A stretch of 37,307 nt of DNA, taken from positions 1 to 37,307 of IMG/VR virus record IMGVR_UViG_3300037042_001569. One strand, written 5' to 3'. Below the pieces are notes generated by a model, which had not been told where the DNA came from, searched no databases, and saw nothing but the letters and a program-made list of their open reading frames with translations. Source of the DNA: a virus. The number at the start of each line of letters is the position of its first letter. The first letter of the stretch is position 1. The position numbers and the translations under genes are program-made. Shown here piece by piece: positions 1 through 10,300 of the stretch.

Positions 1-443
1 TGCTTGGTTTTGATCCCTTTTCAGAATACCCATTATCTACACTTACAGGTGTTACATTTGCCAGTGTTAGCGGTGTATATGCAACAGGTGAGCTTGGATT
101 AATAACTATAGACGCTGGTGCAGACGCCCCAGTTGTAGGTACAGGCGCACAAGTATATCTAGGAGATGAAACTGTCAACGGGGGTGCTAGTTTCTCTGCG
201 ATTGGTCTACAAGCTACAGCATATCTAGGTATTGTAAATGGTAATGCTACTACAGTAAATTCTTGGGTAGATGTAATAACAAATAATAACGAAACCTACA
301 TAGTTGACGAAGGCCCTATGTTTGGTGCAGCGTCTTTCTCTAGTGTACCTTTCTCCAGTATTACTCTAACAACACATGTTGCTCCTATTTCTAATCAATG
401 GGTTGATGTTGATACAACACAACTTCCTAATTGGAACCCATAA
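1..443 (+). CDS. Phage structural protein, C-terminal part (cut by window edge)
   Basis: An open frame runs in from the left edge (first full codon at base 3) and ends with TAA at 441-443, giving about 146 residues. The protein is rich in Gly, Ala, Ser, Thr and Val with alternating beta-type segments, and has a repeated pattern of the form FGAASFSSVPFSSI near residues 105-120. It has no charged clusters. This composition is usual for phage tail or particle proteins and fits the virion genes downstream. The family cannot be named from this part alone. The HNH gene starts 17 bases after the stop. The start codon and N-terminus lie outside the window. Confidence 0.7.
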   Translation, partial: LGFDPFSEYPLSTLTGVTFASVSGVYATGELGLITIDAGADAPVVGTGAQVYLGDETVNGGASFSAIGLQATAYLGIVNGNATTVNSWVDVITNNNETYIVDEGPMFGAASFSSVPFSSITLTTHVAPISNQWVDVDTTQLPNWNP

Positions 444-460
444 ACTAAACAAGGATATTT

Positions 461-970
461 ATGCCTTTAGAACAAGCTCTTGTTAAAGAACTTTTTTATT
501 ATGTAGATGGTATACTTCACAATAAAGTTACTCGAGGATCAGCTAAAATTAACGCACCTGCTGGTTGTGTTAATAGTTTTGGAAGACATCAAATATGTGT
601 GTATGGTGGTCTTTACAAAACACACAGGTTAATATTTTTACTTCATAATGGTTGGCTACCAAAATACATAGACCATATAGATGGCAATCCGTTAAATAAT
701 AAAATTGAGAATTTACGTCCGGCTACACATTCAGAAAACATGTGGAATGTTGGTGTAAAATCAAACAATAGTTCGGGGGAGAAAGGGATAACTTGGGTGG
801 GAAGCCGTAAAAGATTTGTTGCTTATACATTTAAAAATGGTAAAAAAATATACGCATCACCAGCTTATCATAAACAATTCGAAACAGCGGTATTAGCTGT
901 TAGAGAGTTACGAAAAAGTATTCATGGTGAGTTTTTAAATAATAGTATTAAAGGAGGCTATTTTGCCTAG
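461..970 (+). CDS. HNH homing endonuclease, HNH_3 type, free-standing
   Basis: This 169-aa protein probably nicks or cuts DNA at related phage loci and spreads its own gene. The HNH core is visible at about residues 55-95: THR, then the DHIDGNPLNN segment with D71-H72, then LRPATHSEN. A C-terminal segment at about 100-150 (SGEKGITWVGSRKRFVAY) resembles the AP2-like DNA-binding region that often follows HNH_3 domains. The ATG has an AAGGA site upstream. The 3' end overlaps the next gene by 8 bases and holds that gene's AAAGGAGG ribosome site, so the insertion is neatly fitted into the late operon. It interrupts the structural block and plays no evident virion role. Confidence 0.9.
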   Translation: MPLEQALVKELFYYVDGILHNKVTRGSAKINAPAGCVNSFGRHQICVYGGLYKTHRLIFLLHNGWLPKYIDHIDGNPLNNKIENLRPATHSENMWNVGVKSNNSSGEKGITWVGSRKRFVAYTFKNGKKIYASPAYHKQFETAVLAVRELRKSIHGEFLNNSIKGGYFA

Positions 971-1955
971 TACTTATTCACCTTCCTTACGTCTAGAGCT
1001 TATAGGTGCTGGGGAAAAAATTGGATCATGGAACGTAACGACTAATTCCAATCTTGGAACCTTACTTGAGCAATCTATAGTAGGCGTTGTTGCAGTAACA
1101 ATGATAGACGCAAACTACACGTTAACTAACCTTAATGGTGTAACGGATGAAGCACGGCAGTCAGTTCTTGTTATCGGTGGAACTAATACCGCAGTTAGAG
1201 ATGTTATTGCCCCACTAGTTAAGAAAGTATATATTGTAAAAAATAGTACGATTGGTGGCTTTGCAATTAACATTAGAGCAGCATCAGGCACGTCTGTAAA
1301 TATCCCATCTGGTACTAGGCAAATTGTCTACTGTGATGGTGTTAACTTCAATGCTGTGCTTAATGAGATAAGTGTTTCAGCAGGTGCAGGTATGTCTGTA
1401 AATACAGTTGGTACTGTTGCAACGGTTACTAACGCAGGGGTTAAGACGATAGCCGGCGGAACGGGTATAAACCTTTCAGCTGCAGCTGGTGACGTTACAG
1501 TTACTAATACAGGTGTTACTACTTTAAATGGAGCTACCGGAGCTATTGTGGGCACCTTCTTCCCATCTGGCGGCATTGTCATGTGGTCAGGCTCAATAGG
1601 AAGTATTCCCGCAGGTTGGTTCTTATGTGACGGTCTTAACGGCACACCAAACTTACAAGATAGATTCATTATAGGTGCTGGTAGTAGCTATGCTGTCAAT
1701 GCATTTGGCGGTACAGCAGATGCAATCGTTGTAACTCATACCCATAGCATTATTGACGCAGGTCACGTACATACCTATGATGCAGCATCTGCTACAAGCG
1801 CAATGACTGCTGGTGGTACTAGTACGTTAACAACATTGTCTTCAACTAACACAGGTTCAGTCACTACAGGTATTGTGATTAACTCTGCTGGAACTTCAGG
1901 AACTGGAGCTAATTTACCTCCTTACTTTGCATTAGCCTACATTCAAAAATCATGA
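963..1955 (+). CDS. Tail fibre/receptor-binding protein with phage tail collar domain
   Basis: This 330-aa protein probably forms a tail fibre or collar that contacts the host surface. Residues 1-50 carry a start typical of such fibres (YSPSLRLELIGAGEKIGSWN, then TTNSNLGTLLEQ). Residues about 205-240 match the tail collar domain (IPAGWFLCDG, then GTPNLQDRFIIGAG), followed by a His-rich HTHSIIDAGHVHTY stretch and a Ser/Thr/Gly-rich end finishing in NLPPYFALAYIQK. The start is TTG at 963, chosen because a strong AAAGGAGG lies just upstream and the N-terminal family pattern begins there. The stop overlaps the next small gene as ATGA. The family assignment is firm, but the exact part of the tail is inferred. 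Confidence 0.88.
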   Translation: MPSTYSPSLRLELIGAGEKIGSWNVTTNSNLGTLLEQSIVGVVAVTMIDANYTLTNLNGVTDEARQSVLVIGGTNTAVRDVIAPLVKKVYIVKNSTIGGFAINIRAASGTSVNIPSGTRQIVYCDGVNFNAVLNEISVSAGAGMSVNTVGTVATVTNAGVKTIAGGTGINLSAAAGDVTVTNTGVTTLNGATGAIVGTFFPSGGIVMWSGSIGSIPAGWFLCDGLNGTPNLQDRFIIGAGSSYAVNAFGGTADAIVVTHTHSIIDAGHVHTYDAASATSAMTAGGTSTLTTLSSTNTGSVTTGIVINSAGTSGTGANLPPYFALAYIQKS

Positions 1956-2083
1956 GTGCTATCCCTGAAAACGATGAAGTAATTGAAGCACCTTGTGATG
2001 TTAGTGATACACCCATAGATGAGGTTGTGCAAAATGTAACAATATATGCTGAACCTTTTATATTGTCTGGTGACTTAGGTTAG
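1952..2083 (+). CDS. Small acidic hypothetical protein (43 aa)
   Basis: A 43-residue acidic frame begins with an ATG that overlaps the tail fibre stop (ATGA) and ends 11 bases before the next gene. It is rich in Glu, Asp and Val and has no recognisable motif. The tight fit between two virion genes and the overlap typical of coupled translation support it. In related phages such short frames sometimes sit between fibre and tail genes, but its function is unknown. Confidence 0.5.
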   Translation: MSAIPENDEVIEAPCDVSDTPIDEVVQNVTIYAEPFILSGDLG

Positions 2084-2094
2084 GGGTATAAATT

Positions 2095-4011
2095 ATGGCG
2101 TTAAAAAAACTTGCTCTAGCCCCCGGCCTTAATCGTGAGGGAACTAACTACTCAAATGAAGGCGGTTGGTATGACGGAGATAAGGTTAGATTTCGTTCAG
2201 GTAATCCTGAAAAGATAGGTGGTTGGATTAGGTTATCAAACGATACCTACTTAGGTTTAGCTAGATCGCTGTGGAATTGGATAGACTTAGATGGCACTAA
2301 CTATTTAGGTGTAGGTACTAACTTAAAGTACTACATTGAAAAAGGCTCTGTATATTACGATATCACCCCGCTTCGAGTTATTTATGTAGCACCTGCTACT
2401 ACCAACTGCTTTGCAACAACTGATCTTTTATACACTGTTGTAGTAACTATTGTTGCGCATGGTGCAATACAAAACGATTTTGTAACATTCTCAGGTGCTG
2501 TAGCAGTAGGTGGTATAGCAGCCGCTACGTTAAATGCTGAGTATCAGATAACCTATATTGACGCAAACTCATTTTCTATAACCTCTCCCACTGCAGCAAC
2601 ATCAACAGTAGCAGCGGGTGGTGGTGCAGGTACAGCAGCTGCGTTCCAAATAACAACAGGCCTTGATGTTTATAGCTCTGGTGTAGGTTGGGGAGCTGGC
2701 GGCTGGGGACGCGGTGGTTGGGGTACGGGTGTTGTAAATACATTAGGTATGCAACTTCGTCTATGGAGTAATGACAACTACGGACAAGACCTTGTTATAG
2801 CACCTCGTGGTGGACCGATTTATTACTGGGAAGATGCTGCTGGTGTAGGTATCAGAGCAGTGACTCTTTCAGCTGCATCTACGTTTTATGGATATCCGGG
2901 TACGTATGTCCCTACAGCCACTAATCAAATTCTCTCCTCATCCATACAGCGATTTGTAATAGCCTTTGGTGCAAACCCTTATGTATCGGGAACCCCTGCA
3001 AGTACATTTGATCCTATGTTGGTGCGTTGGTCAGATCAGAATAACCAGTACCAATGGGTGCCTTCAGTTACAAACCAAGCTGGTGAGTTTAGATTAACTC
3101 ATGGTTCTTATATTATGGCGGCGCAAGTAACTCGCCAAGAAACATTAATATGGACAGACTCTGCTTTATACTCAATGCAGTATTTAGGTCCTCCCTATGT
3201 GTATAACTTTCAGGTATTAATGGATAATACTTCCATGATATCGCCTAACTCAGCAATTACGGTCAATAACGTGACGTACTGGATGGGTATTGATAAGTTT
3301 TATTTTTATGATGGGACTGTGCATACCCTGCCTTGTACATTGTGGCAATATGTATATGAAGACTTAAACTTAGACCAATCATTTCAAGTATTCGCTGGTG
3401 GCAATAACGGCTACAATGAAGTATGGTGGTTCTACTGTTCTGAAGATACCTCTGTTATTGACAGATATGTAATTTTTAATTACTTAGACCAAGTTTGGTA
3501 CTCTGGAACAATGGGGCGTACAGCTTGGTTAGATTCAGGTATACGTGCGTACCCTATAGCTGCTAATTATGAAAGCAGGTTGCTCTACCATGAGGCGTCT
3601 GTTGATGACGTATCAGGGTTATTTCCAGTGCCTATCCCTGCGTATGTACAGTCTTCAGATTTTGATATTGAGGATGGGCAGAACTTTGGGTTTGTATGGC
3701 GTATTCTTCCAGATATAAACTTTAACGGTTCTTCTGTTAATAATCCTTATGTGACAATGACAGTTGTGCCTAGAGAAAACGCAGGTGCTTCTTATGGAAC
3801 TGCTGACGCACCCACTGTAACAAGTGCAGATAACTTTGCTCTACCTTACCCACCAAACTCTAGTGTGTATATAGTACAAACATTTACAGGGCAGGTGTAC
3901 ACGCGGTTACGTGGTAGACAGATGAGTTTTAGAATTGATTCAGACGCATTGGGCGTAGCTTGGCAACTTGGTCGCCCTAGAATTGATGTAAAATCTGATG
4001 GCAAAAGGTAA
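2095..4011 (+). CDS. Phage tail/neck structural protein
   Basis: This 638-aa protein starts with a pattern seen in a widespread group of podovirus-type structural proteins: short basic start, APGLNREGTNYSNEGGWYDG, then DKVRFRSGNPEKIGGW. The remainder is beta-rich, with many Trp and Tyr, a glycine/tryptophan run at about residues 194-208 (WGAGGWGRGGWG), and no signal peptide or membrane helix. Members of this group are annotated as tail or hypothetical virion proteins. The precise role (tail tube, nozzle or neck) is not settled by sequence. The stop is two bases before the next start, so the two genes are probably translated together. Confidence 0.7.
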   Translation: MALKKLALAPGLNREGTNYSNEGGWYDGDKVRFRSGNPEKIGGWIRLSNDTYLGLARSLWNWIDLDGTNYLGVGTNLKYYIEKGSVYYDITPLRVIYVAPATTNCFATTDLLYTVVVTIVAHGAIQNDFVTFSGAVAVGGIAAATLNAEYQITYIDANSFSITSPTAATSTVAAGGGAGTAAAFQITTGLDVYSSGVGWGAGGWGRGGWGTGVVNTLGMQLRLWSNDNYGQDLVIAPRGGPIYYWEDAAGVGIRAVTLSAASTFYGYPGTYVPTATNQILSSSIQRFVIAFGANPYVSGTPASTFDPMLVRWSDQNNQYQWVPSVTNQAGEFRLTHGSYIMAAQVTRQETLIWTDSALYSMQYLGPPYVYNFQVLMDNTSMISPNSAITVNNVTYWMGIDKFYFYDGTVHTLPCTLWQYVYEDLNLDQSFQVFAGGNNGYNEVWWFYCSEDTSVIDRYVIFNYLDQVWYSGTMGRTAWLDSGIRAYPIAANYESRLLYHEASVDDVSGLFPVPIPAYVQSSDFDIEDGQNFGFVWRILPDINFNGSSVNNPYVTMTVVPRENAGASYGTADAPTVTSADNFALPYPPNSSVYIVQTFTGQVYTRLRGRQMSFRIDSDALGVAWQLGRPRIDVKSDGKR

Positions 4012-4013
4012 GT

Positions 4014-4673
4014 ATGGCTAATATAAATTCAAAATTAGTAAGACCTTCTAAGGCTCCTAATCTACCTATAGCCTCTGTGGTTTATGATAAACGTGCTGAA
4101 GATATGTACAGTAATATCTTGCGCCTATATTTTAATACTATAGATAACATAATGAGCTCTATCTTGGGTGTTATAGGTATGACATCTTTTAGTGCGCCCT
4201 ATGGCGCGTTTATAGACACGTCTACTATTGCGGCTGTACCTAATGTATCAACAACTGTGCTATTAAATGGGGTTAATACTAATTCAAGTCAGGTGTATAT
4301 TGGCATCCCTACCTCACGTATTTATATAACTAATGCTGGGATATACAACTATCAGTATAGTATTCAAGTTTCTAACAGCGCAGCTCAAATCCATACCTTA
4401 GAAGTATGGATAAGACAAAATGGGGTAGACGTCCCTAACTCATCATCTGCTGTAAATCTACCTGTTAAAAGAGGTAGTGTTGATTCTGAAACTATTTTAG
4501 CTATTAACTACCTTATTTCTGTACAGCCGGGTGACTATATTGAACTTATATGGTTAGCAGATGACGCTGCAGTTTCTCTATCAACAATTCCTGAATCGGT
4601 AGTTGCACCAATACATCCGCAAGCCCCTGCTGTTATTGTAACGGTTACATTTGTATCTGCACTCCCAGCGTGA
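4014..4673 (+). CDS. Virion protein, probable beta-sandwich (219 aa)
   Basis: The N-terminal 60 residues are mostly helical and basic. From about residue 60 the pattern of alternating hydrophobic residues (for example SQVYIGIPTSRIYITNAGIY, LEVWIRQNGVDV, GDYIELIWLADD) suggests a jelly-roll fold like the C1q/TNF type used in phage appendages. No catalytic motif is seen. Its place between tail and cupin-like genes suggests a virion part, perhaps a trimeric tip or decoration protein. A TAAG-separated start follows the previous gene. Family unknown; the fold is inferred by eye. Confidence 0.6.
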   Translation: MANINSKLVRPSKAPNLPIASVVYDKRAEDMYSNILRLYFNTIDNIMSSILGVIGMTSFSAPYGAFIDTSTIAAVPNVSTTVLLNGVNTNSSQVYIGIPTSRIYITNAGIYNYQYSIQVSNSAAQIHTLEVWIRQNGVDVPNSSSAVNLPVKRGSVDSETILAINYLISVQPGDYIELIWLADDAAVSLSTIPESVVAPIHPQAPAVIVTVTFVSALPA

Positions 4674-4706
4674 TAAACTCAGTAGAAACAATACGTAAGG
4701 ATTAAT

Positions 4707-5138
4707 ATGAGCAACTTAGCTGAGCTTGGCACTATGCCTGAAATACTACGCATTGAGAAAGAAATACTACAGCTGCCACAAGTTACACTCCCAGTAGAAC
4801 ATTATCAAGTTGATGGCGTTTATGTACGGAGTATGTTTATACCTGCAGGGACTATATTAACAGGGAAGATACACAATTTTGAAAACATAGTTATTCTAGC
4901 GCAGGGCACTATCCGAGTATCTAACGGTACTGACTCTTATGTCTTAACTTCCCCACATATTATGGTGGACAAACCCGGCGTTAAACGCATTGGGTATGCA
5001 GAAACAGATGTAACATTTATCACCGTACATAAAACAGCCAACACAGAGATTGAAGCTATTGAAAAAGAACTCGCCTCTGATACCTTTGAAGAATATGAAC
5101 AGCAACTGCTGTTAGGAGCACCATCATGGCATTTGTAG
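4707..5138 (+). CDS. Small cupin-like phage protein (143 aa)
   Basis: Residues about 30-110 look like a single-domain cupin: HYQVDGVYVRSMFIPAGTIL, then GKIHNFENIVILAQGTIRVS, then a second set of strands ending VTFITVHKT. The usual metal ligands are only partly present (H66 in GKIHNFEN, H107 in VHKT), so enzymatic activity is doubtful. Similar short cupins are found among podovirus tail genes with unknown roles. The ATG has a TAAGGA site upstream. The 3' end overlaps the next gene by 13 bases and holds its AGGAG site. Confidence 0.65.
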   Translation: MSNLAELGTMPEILRIEKEILQLPQVTLPVEHYQVDGVYVRSMFIPAGTILTGKIHNFENIVILAQGTIRVSNGTDSYVLTSPHIMVDKPGVKRIGYAETDVTFITVHKTANTEIEAIEKELASDTFEEYEQQLLLGAPSWHL

Positions 5139-6832
5139 TATCAGCCGCAGCAACTGCGGCATCAGCAGCAGCGTTTGTAGCGGCAGGTGGGGTGGCGGCA
5201 GGAAGCGCTGCTGTTACAGCTGCGACTGTAGGTAGTATTGTTGGGGGAGGGTTAGCTGCAGGTGCTGTTGGTGCAGGTCTAGGTGCTGTAACTGCGGCTG
5301 CAACGGGCGAAGATGTTGGTAAAGGCGCTCTTATGGGTGGTGTTGGAGGTGTTGTCAGTGGTGGACTTGCTAGTGGTTTAAGTGCAGGATTAGGTGCCGC
5401 AGCAACTGGCACGGGTGCATCTACCGCTATTGGCGCTGCTTCAGGGGCGGCAGGTGGTGCAGCTGGTGCTGCTGCTGGCGGCGAAGACCCACTAACTGGT
5501 GCTGCACTTGGAGGCGCTGCTGGTGGTGTTGGTGGTTACATGAAAGGTGTTGACGCAGTTCCTACAGGTTCAACTGCAGGTTCAACTACAGGTTCAACTA
5601 CAGGTTCAACTACAGGTTCAACTACAGGTGTAACTTCGGCTCCTGTGTCAGATGTAGGTGGATCAACAGCAAACGTAGCTCCTAGTGAGGGGATCAAAAT
5701 AAGTCCAGCTAGGCTTCCTCAAACAGCGTTAGGAGCTGATATCCCTATAGCTTTTGAACCTACACAAATACCTATGTCATCAGGAGAAATGTCGTCAGCT
5801 CTTAGACAACCTATCCCAACTAGCGCACCACCTATGGGTGGGGGATCATATGCTAGTAACACACAAGCTATTAATGATGTAAATAAGATTCCTCAAATAC
5901 CATCAACACCAGAATCACCTTTAAGCACTTTTAAACAATCATTTGATAATTTTACAAGTCATCCAATGGACTCAACACTTAAGTGGGTTAAGGAACATCC
6001 GGGAGATGCAATGATGTTAGGCGGTACAGCTATGTCGTCATTAGGTGGGCAGGGAGATCAAATTAAAGAGTCCCAAAAGCCGGTTTATAACTACGAGCGT
6101 TCAACATACACACCTCCTGAGATTGAGAAATCAAAAGTGCCTCAATATTATATACCAACTTATAGTTTTGCAAATGGAGGATCAGTAACAGGCCAATCAC
6201 AACAACAGGTTCAAATGAATCCAATAGTTGCCGTAGGCATGCAAAAAGGCTTACAAGACAGACAAGCACAAGAGGCACAACAACCTCAACAAATACCTCA
6301 ACCTACACCACCACAAGGTATAATGGGAGCCCAAAAACCTATGGGACAACCTATGGGACAGCCTATGGGACAACCTATGGGACAACCTATGGGACAACCT
6401 ATGGGACAACCTATGGGTCCAGTTGCAGGGGCGTCATTACCAACATTAGGTAACACACCTTTTAATCAACCTGCTGTAGCACCTCCTGTACAGCGACCTA
6501 TGCAAATGGCTGCAGAGGGTGGTATGATGCGAGACAACTTAGGTGGGTACTCACATGGTGGTATTGCAGGTTTAACTAGTGCAGTCGGTTCAGGTGTTTC
6601 AGATGATATTCCCGCTCAAATAGGAACTAGCGGTAAACAACCTGCACGTTTAGCAGCAAATGAATTTGTCATACCTGCAAGGATTGTATCAGAATTAGGC
6701 CAAGGATCATCAGAAGCGGGGGCTAAAATACTTCAAGATATGGTCAATAGAGTTCAGGCTAGACGAAAAAAATCAATAGGAAAAGGGAAAGTTGCTGTGG
6801 ATTCAAAAGCTATGAAAGAATTACCCGCATGA
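5126..6832 (+). CDS. Gly/Ala-rich virion protein with Thr-Gly-Ser and Pro-Met-Gly-Gln repeats
   Basis: The first about 140 residues of this 568-aa protein are almost all Ala, Gly, Val and Thr with glycine-zipper spacing (AAGGVAAGSAAV), which suits a membrane-inserting or self-packing segment. A GSTT repeat follows at about 150-167, then a soluble Pro/Ser-rich region, a PMGQ repeat at about 405-430, and a C-terminal domain with LAANEFVIPARIVSELGQ and a basic end. This last part recurs in phage structural proteins of unknown role. Short SFANGGSV and AAEGGM phrases are shared with the 1226-aa protein downstream. I infer a DNA-ejection or internal virion protein. AGGAG precedes the start, which lies inside the cupin-like gene. 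Confidence 0.65.
   Translation: MAFVVSAAATAASAAAFVAAGGVAAGSAAVTAATVGSIVGGGLAAGAVGAGLGAVTAAATGEDVGKGALMGGVGGVVSGGLASGLSAGLGAAATGTGASTAIGAASGAAGGAAGAAAGGEDPLTGAALGGAAGGVGGYMKGVDAVPTGSTAGSTTGSTTGSTTGSTTGVTSAPVSDVGGSTANVAPSEGIKISPARLPQTALGADIPIAFEPTQIPMSSGEMSSALRQPIPTSAPPMGGGSYASNTQAINDVNKIPQIPSTPESPLSTFKQSFDNFTSHPMDSTLKWVKEHPGDAMMLGGTAMSSLGGQGDQIKESQKPVYNYERSTYTPPEIEKSKVPQYYIPTYSFANGGSVTGQSQQQVQMNPIVAVGMQKGLQDRQAQEAQQPQQIPQPTPPQGIMGAQKPMGQPMGQPMGQPMGQPMGQPMGQPMGPVAGASLPTLGNTPFNQPAVAPPVQRPMQMAAEGGMMRDNLGGYSHGGIAGLTSAVGSGVSDDIPAQIGTSGKQPARLAANEFVIPARIVSELGQGSSEAGAKILQDMVNRVQARRKKSIGKGKVAVDSKAMKELPA
5567..5626 (+). repeat. 12-bp coding tandem repeat (GGTTCAACTACA, 5 units)
   Basis: Five units of GGTTCAACTACA (the first with GCA at the end) encode Gly-Ser-Thr-Thr. 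The unit is a multiple of three, so copy number can vary without breaking the frame. It links the Gly/Ala-rich head of the protein to its soluble part. Confidence 0.9.
6338..6421 (+). repeat. 12-bp coding tandem repeat (CCTATGGGACAA, 6 units plus one variant)
   Basis: Six near-identical units encode Pro-Met-Gly-Gln, followed by one degraded unit (Pro-Met-Gly-Pro). The near identity suggests recent slippage. The repeat forms a flexible Pro/Met/Gln linker within the virion protein. Confidence 0.92.
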
Positions 6833-6903
6833 AGATAATCACATTGCAAGAAGCACGGATGGATAATATAAAAAAGGCTAATAAGTATGAGGTGATAGCA
6901 TGA
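6829..6903 (+). CDS. Very short coupled frame (24 aa)
   Basis: This frame overlaps the upstream stop as ATGA and its own stop overlaps the next ATG as ATGA, so it exactly bridges two virion genes. The peptide is short, basic and has no motif. It may exist only to keep ribosomes running into the GNAT-like gene. Its 3' part contains GAGGTG just before that start. Coding status is uncertain. Confidence 0.35.
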   Translation: MKIITLQEARMDNIKKANKYEVIA

Positions 6904-7325
6904 GTATAAAAGTACAACATGTTGATCCTAAATATATTCATCATGTATGGCATCTTGTTGAACCATGGCTCGCCCCTGTATTTGAAGTTATAGGCGACTC
7001 CTCATACTACACAATAGAAAATCTTAAAGACTATATTATAAGAGGGGAACATGTGTTACTCATAGGTATAGATGAATTAGAAGTAATACGAGGCGCAGTC
7101 ACAGTACAATGGTGCAATTATCCTAATGCTAGAGTCGCGTATGTCTCAGCTTTTGGAGCGTCTGTTGGTAATGAAGTTGAGCATTACAGTGTATTTATAA
7201 AATGGTTAAAAAGTATGGGCACTACTCGTGTTGAATGCACAGCACCACCTACTGTTGCTAGATTATTGCGACAAAAAATGGGGTTTGTAAAGAGCCCACT
7301 AATTACTATGGAGTTAGACATATGA
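6900..7325 (+). CDS. GNAT-like acetyltransferase-fold phage protein (141 aa)
   Basis: The order of strands and helices resembles the GNAT fold: IKVQHVDPKYIHHVWHLVEP, then VLLIGIDELEVIRGAVTVQW, then a helix WLKSMGTTRVECTAP, then the closing RLLRQKMGFVKSPLITMELD. The last part looks like the usual end of GNAT proteins (helix, then a GF turn and a strand). The acetyl-CoA loop (Q/RxxGxG/A) is not clear, so activity is uncertain. Similar proteins occur among structural genes of podovirus-type phages. The start and stop overlap both neighbours by four bases. Confidence 0.6.
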   Translation: MSIKVQHVDPKYIHHVWHLVEPWLAPVFEVIGDSSYYTIENLKDYIIRGEHVLLIGIDELEVIRGAVTVQWCNYPNARVAYVSAFGASVGNEVEHYSVFIKWLKSMGTTRVECTAPPTVARLLRQKMGFVKSPLITMELDI

Positions 7326-10300
7326 TATTAAAACCGAGCACTGTTCGCAAATTCTTTTTATACCTTGTACAAGGGCCTAAATTTTATGGTAAAGCTCCCA
7401 GTACTCCTACTGCAACTACGCAAACAGTAAATCAAAACTCTATTCCTGCGGAGTTAATGCCGTATGCACTGGATGTGTTGAAAAAAGGGCAAGGTTTAAC
7501 TGATCAAACCTATAAACCTTACAGCACAAACATGCAAGACTATATCGCTGGATTTAATCCAACACAGGTACAGGCATGGAGTGATACTAACGCCTTACAA
7601 ACTCCGGGGCAATTTACAACAGCAACGCCAATGGCAATGCAAGCAGGTATGGGTCAACTATACTCAGCTGGACAGGCTCAAAACTATGGCGCTCAAGGCG
7701 CAGGTCTTGGATTAGGTGCCGCACAATCAGCGTCAGGTCAAGCAGGTTCACAGATTGGTCAAGCAGGGGGGTATGGGGCGCAAGGTTCATTCTATGGTGC
7801 ACAAGCTGCAGGTCAAGCAGGCCAAGGATATAATGCGCAAGCTAATTTTGCACAACAAGCAACCAACCCCGGTGATGTACAGGCATACATGTCACCCTAC
7901 ATGCAAAATGTTGTTAATCAACAAGTTGCTGCAGCAAATCGTCAGTATGATATTACTGGTGCTCAAGAAATGGGACAGGCGACCCGGGCTAATGCTTTTG
8001 GTGGTAGTCGTGAAGCACTTATGGCTGCTGAGAATGAACGTGCGAGGAACACTGCAATTGGTGGCATACAAGCTCAAGGTTTACAAAGTGCTTTTGAAAA
8101 TGCTCAAGGACAACAACAGTTCGGTGCAAATTTAGGAATACAAGGTTTGAATGCTGGTACTAATGCAATGCAAGCTGGTATGCAAGGTGCACAAACTGGG
8201 CTTCAAGGTGTACAAGCACAAACTGCAGCTTCTAATATGCAACTACAAGGCGCCCAAGTAGGTCTTCAAGGTATACAAGCAGGGCTCGCAGGTGAGCAAG
8301 GCGCGCAACAAGGTTTTGCAGGTGCATCTAACACTGCTGCTACATTAGGTAATTTAGGTACTGCACAGTTAGCTGCACAAACAAGTAATATAGGCACCAG
8401 ACTTAAAGTTGGAGGGATAGAACAAGCTCAACAACAACAAGCTATAGATCAGTCTATTCTTAATTATCAAAACGCACAGCAATATCCGTATATGCAATTA
8501 GGCTTCATGTCTAATCTTATTCGCGGTACTCCAACAGGTAATACAACTGAAACTAAATACCAAGCTCAACCTAGCACAATGCAGCAAATAGGGGGAGCAT
8601 TAGGTGCAGCAGGTTCATTATATGGTGCAGCCACTGCTAAAGCTGAAGGTGGAAGTATTAAAGACAACAGCTATGCCCAAGGCGGTATCGTAGGATACTT
8701 TGGCGGAGGTTCTGTTGAAGGGAGTATGCGCAGTAAGTTAGAGGATATGACACCTGTTCAGCTGCAAGAAGTTATTAATACTAACCCTAGTAATGAAGTT
8801 AGAAGTATGGCTAAAGAAATCCTTGCGCAAGAAAGTTATGCACGGGGTGGTATAGTTGCGTTTGCTAAAGGGGGTCAATCTCAAGATTGGAAGTCTAGTC
8901 TTGAAAACGTATCTCAAGAAATGACAGCCAAGGATTATAAGTTACACGGATGGACTGATGAAGACATTGCTGATTATAAATCGTCAGGCCGTGTTCCTTT
9001 AGACCCCCAGAAACAATTAGCTCTACGTGCTCCAGAAGCTGAAATTCCATTACCAAATGAAGGTGAAAGCGGGGCTTATAATAGATATGAAGAAATACAA
9101 CGTAATGCAAGGCGTGTTCCAGAATCTCAAGTTATAAACTTAGGGGATGATAACGCAAGAAAACCTAGAGCAAAAACTGAAGCTCGTGTTGAACCTATTG
9201 AAAGAGGTAAAGGCATAGACCAGTTTAGACCTGAAGCTTCTGCTGAAAGAGGTCCGCAAAGAAACTTACCTAGAGGTAGTATTGAAGGTGAGTATGTCCC
9301 TGCATCTAAAGCTACAGCAGGTGGATCACTAGGTGCGCCAGAACAAGAGCCAATTGATAGTCGTAAAATGTATTCTGATGAAACTAAGAAATACAAAGAT
9401 GCAATGGAACAAAGACGGGCAGATATGGCTGCTGGTAAAAAAGCGCCAATGAATGCAGGTATGGAGCAGGAGCAGTTAAAAGCTAGGAAGAAAATGGGAG
9501 CGGAAGCTACTGTTGAACGTCCTACTGGCACTACTGCTGAAACTCCAACTCCTAAATCTACAGCATGGACTGGTGAAGAAGCGCCAGCTGGCGAATTAGG
9601 TAAAAATATTAAGCAAGGTATTAAAGGAGCGGGTGAAAAGATTAAAGGCGCTGGTAAAACTATTGGCAGAGCTTTGATGTCTCCAGAGTTATTAGTACCT
9701 GCTGCTCAAGAATATCGTGCTGAGCAATTTAAAACAGGCGAAGGCGATGCGCTTACTAAAGGTCTTCAAGGTGTCCAAGCCGGACCGGCTGTAGCTCTTG
9801 AAGCATTGCAACGGGCGGTACTAGGTGGTTCTACAGCAGATGAATTTAGAAAGGCAAGTCCAAAGTTAGCAGCCTTTATTGATGAAACTGGAAAGACTGT
9901 TGAAGATAGATTTAATGCTGTTAAAGATTATTTCACAGGTGAACCTTCTTCAGCTCAAGAAGAAGCTGATATTGCAAGAGCTGCTGAATCAACTAATCCA
10001 CCTACAGTTAATGTGGCACAAGGTGGTGGTCAAGGTATACCTCCTCCGGAGCAATTAGGTCAAACTAATCCAGCATCACCTGATGTAGCAAACCCTATAT
10101 ACACACAAGGTCGAAGTAATGGTATTGTGCCTCCAGCTCAACCTGTTGTTCAGCAACAAGGGCAAGGTGGTGCAGGTGCTATGCAACAAGCTCAACCTGC
10201 TGTACAGGTGCCTGTACAAGAACAACCAGCGGATCAGTTTATAGATCAGTCTAAACAACCTGATTCTTATTGGGATAAACAAGTTGCTGAGTCGTATGAT

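Noticed and set aside
5567-6421. The 12-bp coding repeats as assembly errors
   Set aside because: They keep the reading frame and vary at single bases, as expected for real coding slippage.
7716-8135. Plus-strand frame in the 1226-aa gene
   Set aside because: It is an alternative frame of a repetitive Gln/Ala coding region and has no ribosome site.
9127-9531. Long minus-strand frames inside the virion genes (for example 9127-9531, 11785-12090, 12238-12519)
   Set aside because: They lie opposite well-supported genes with biased composition, lack ribosome sites and have no motif; they are mirror frames.
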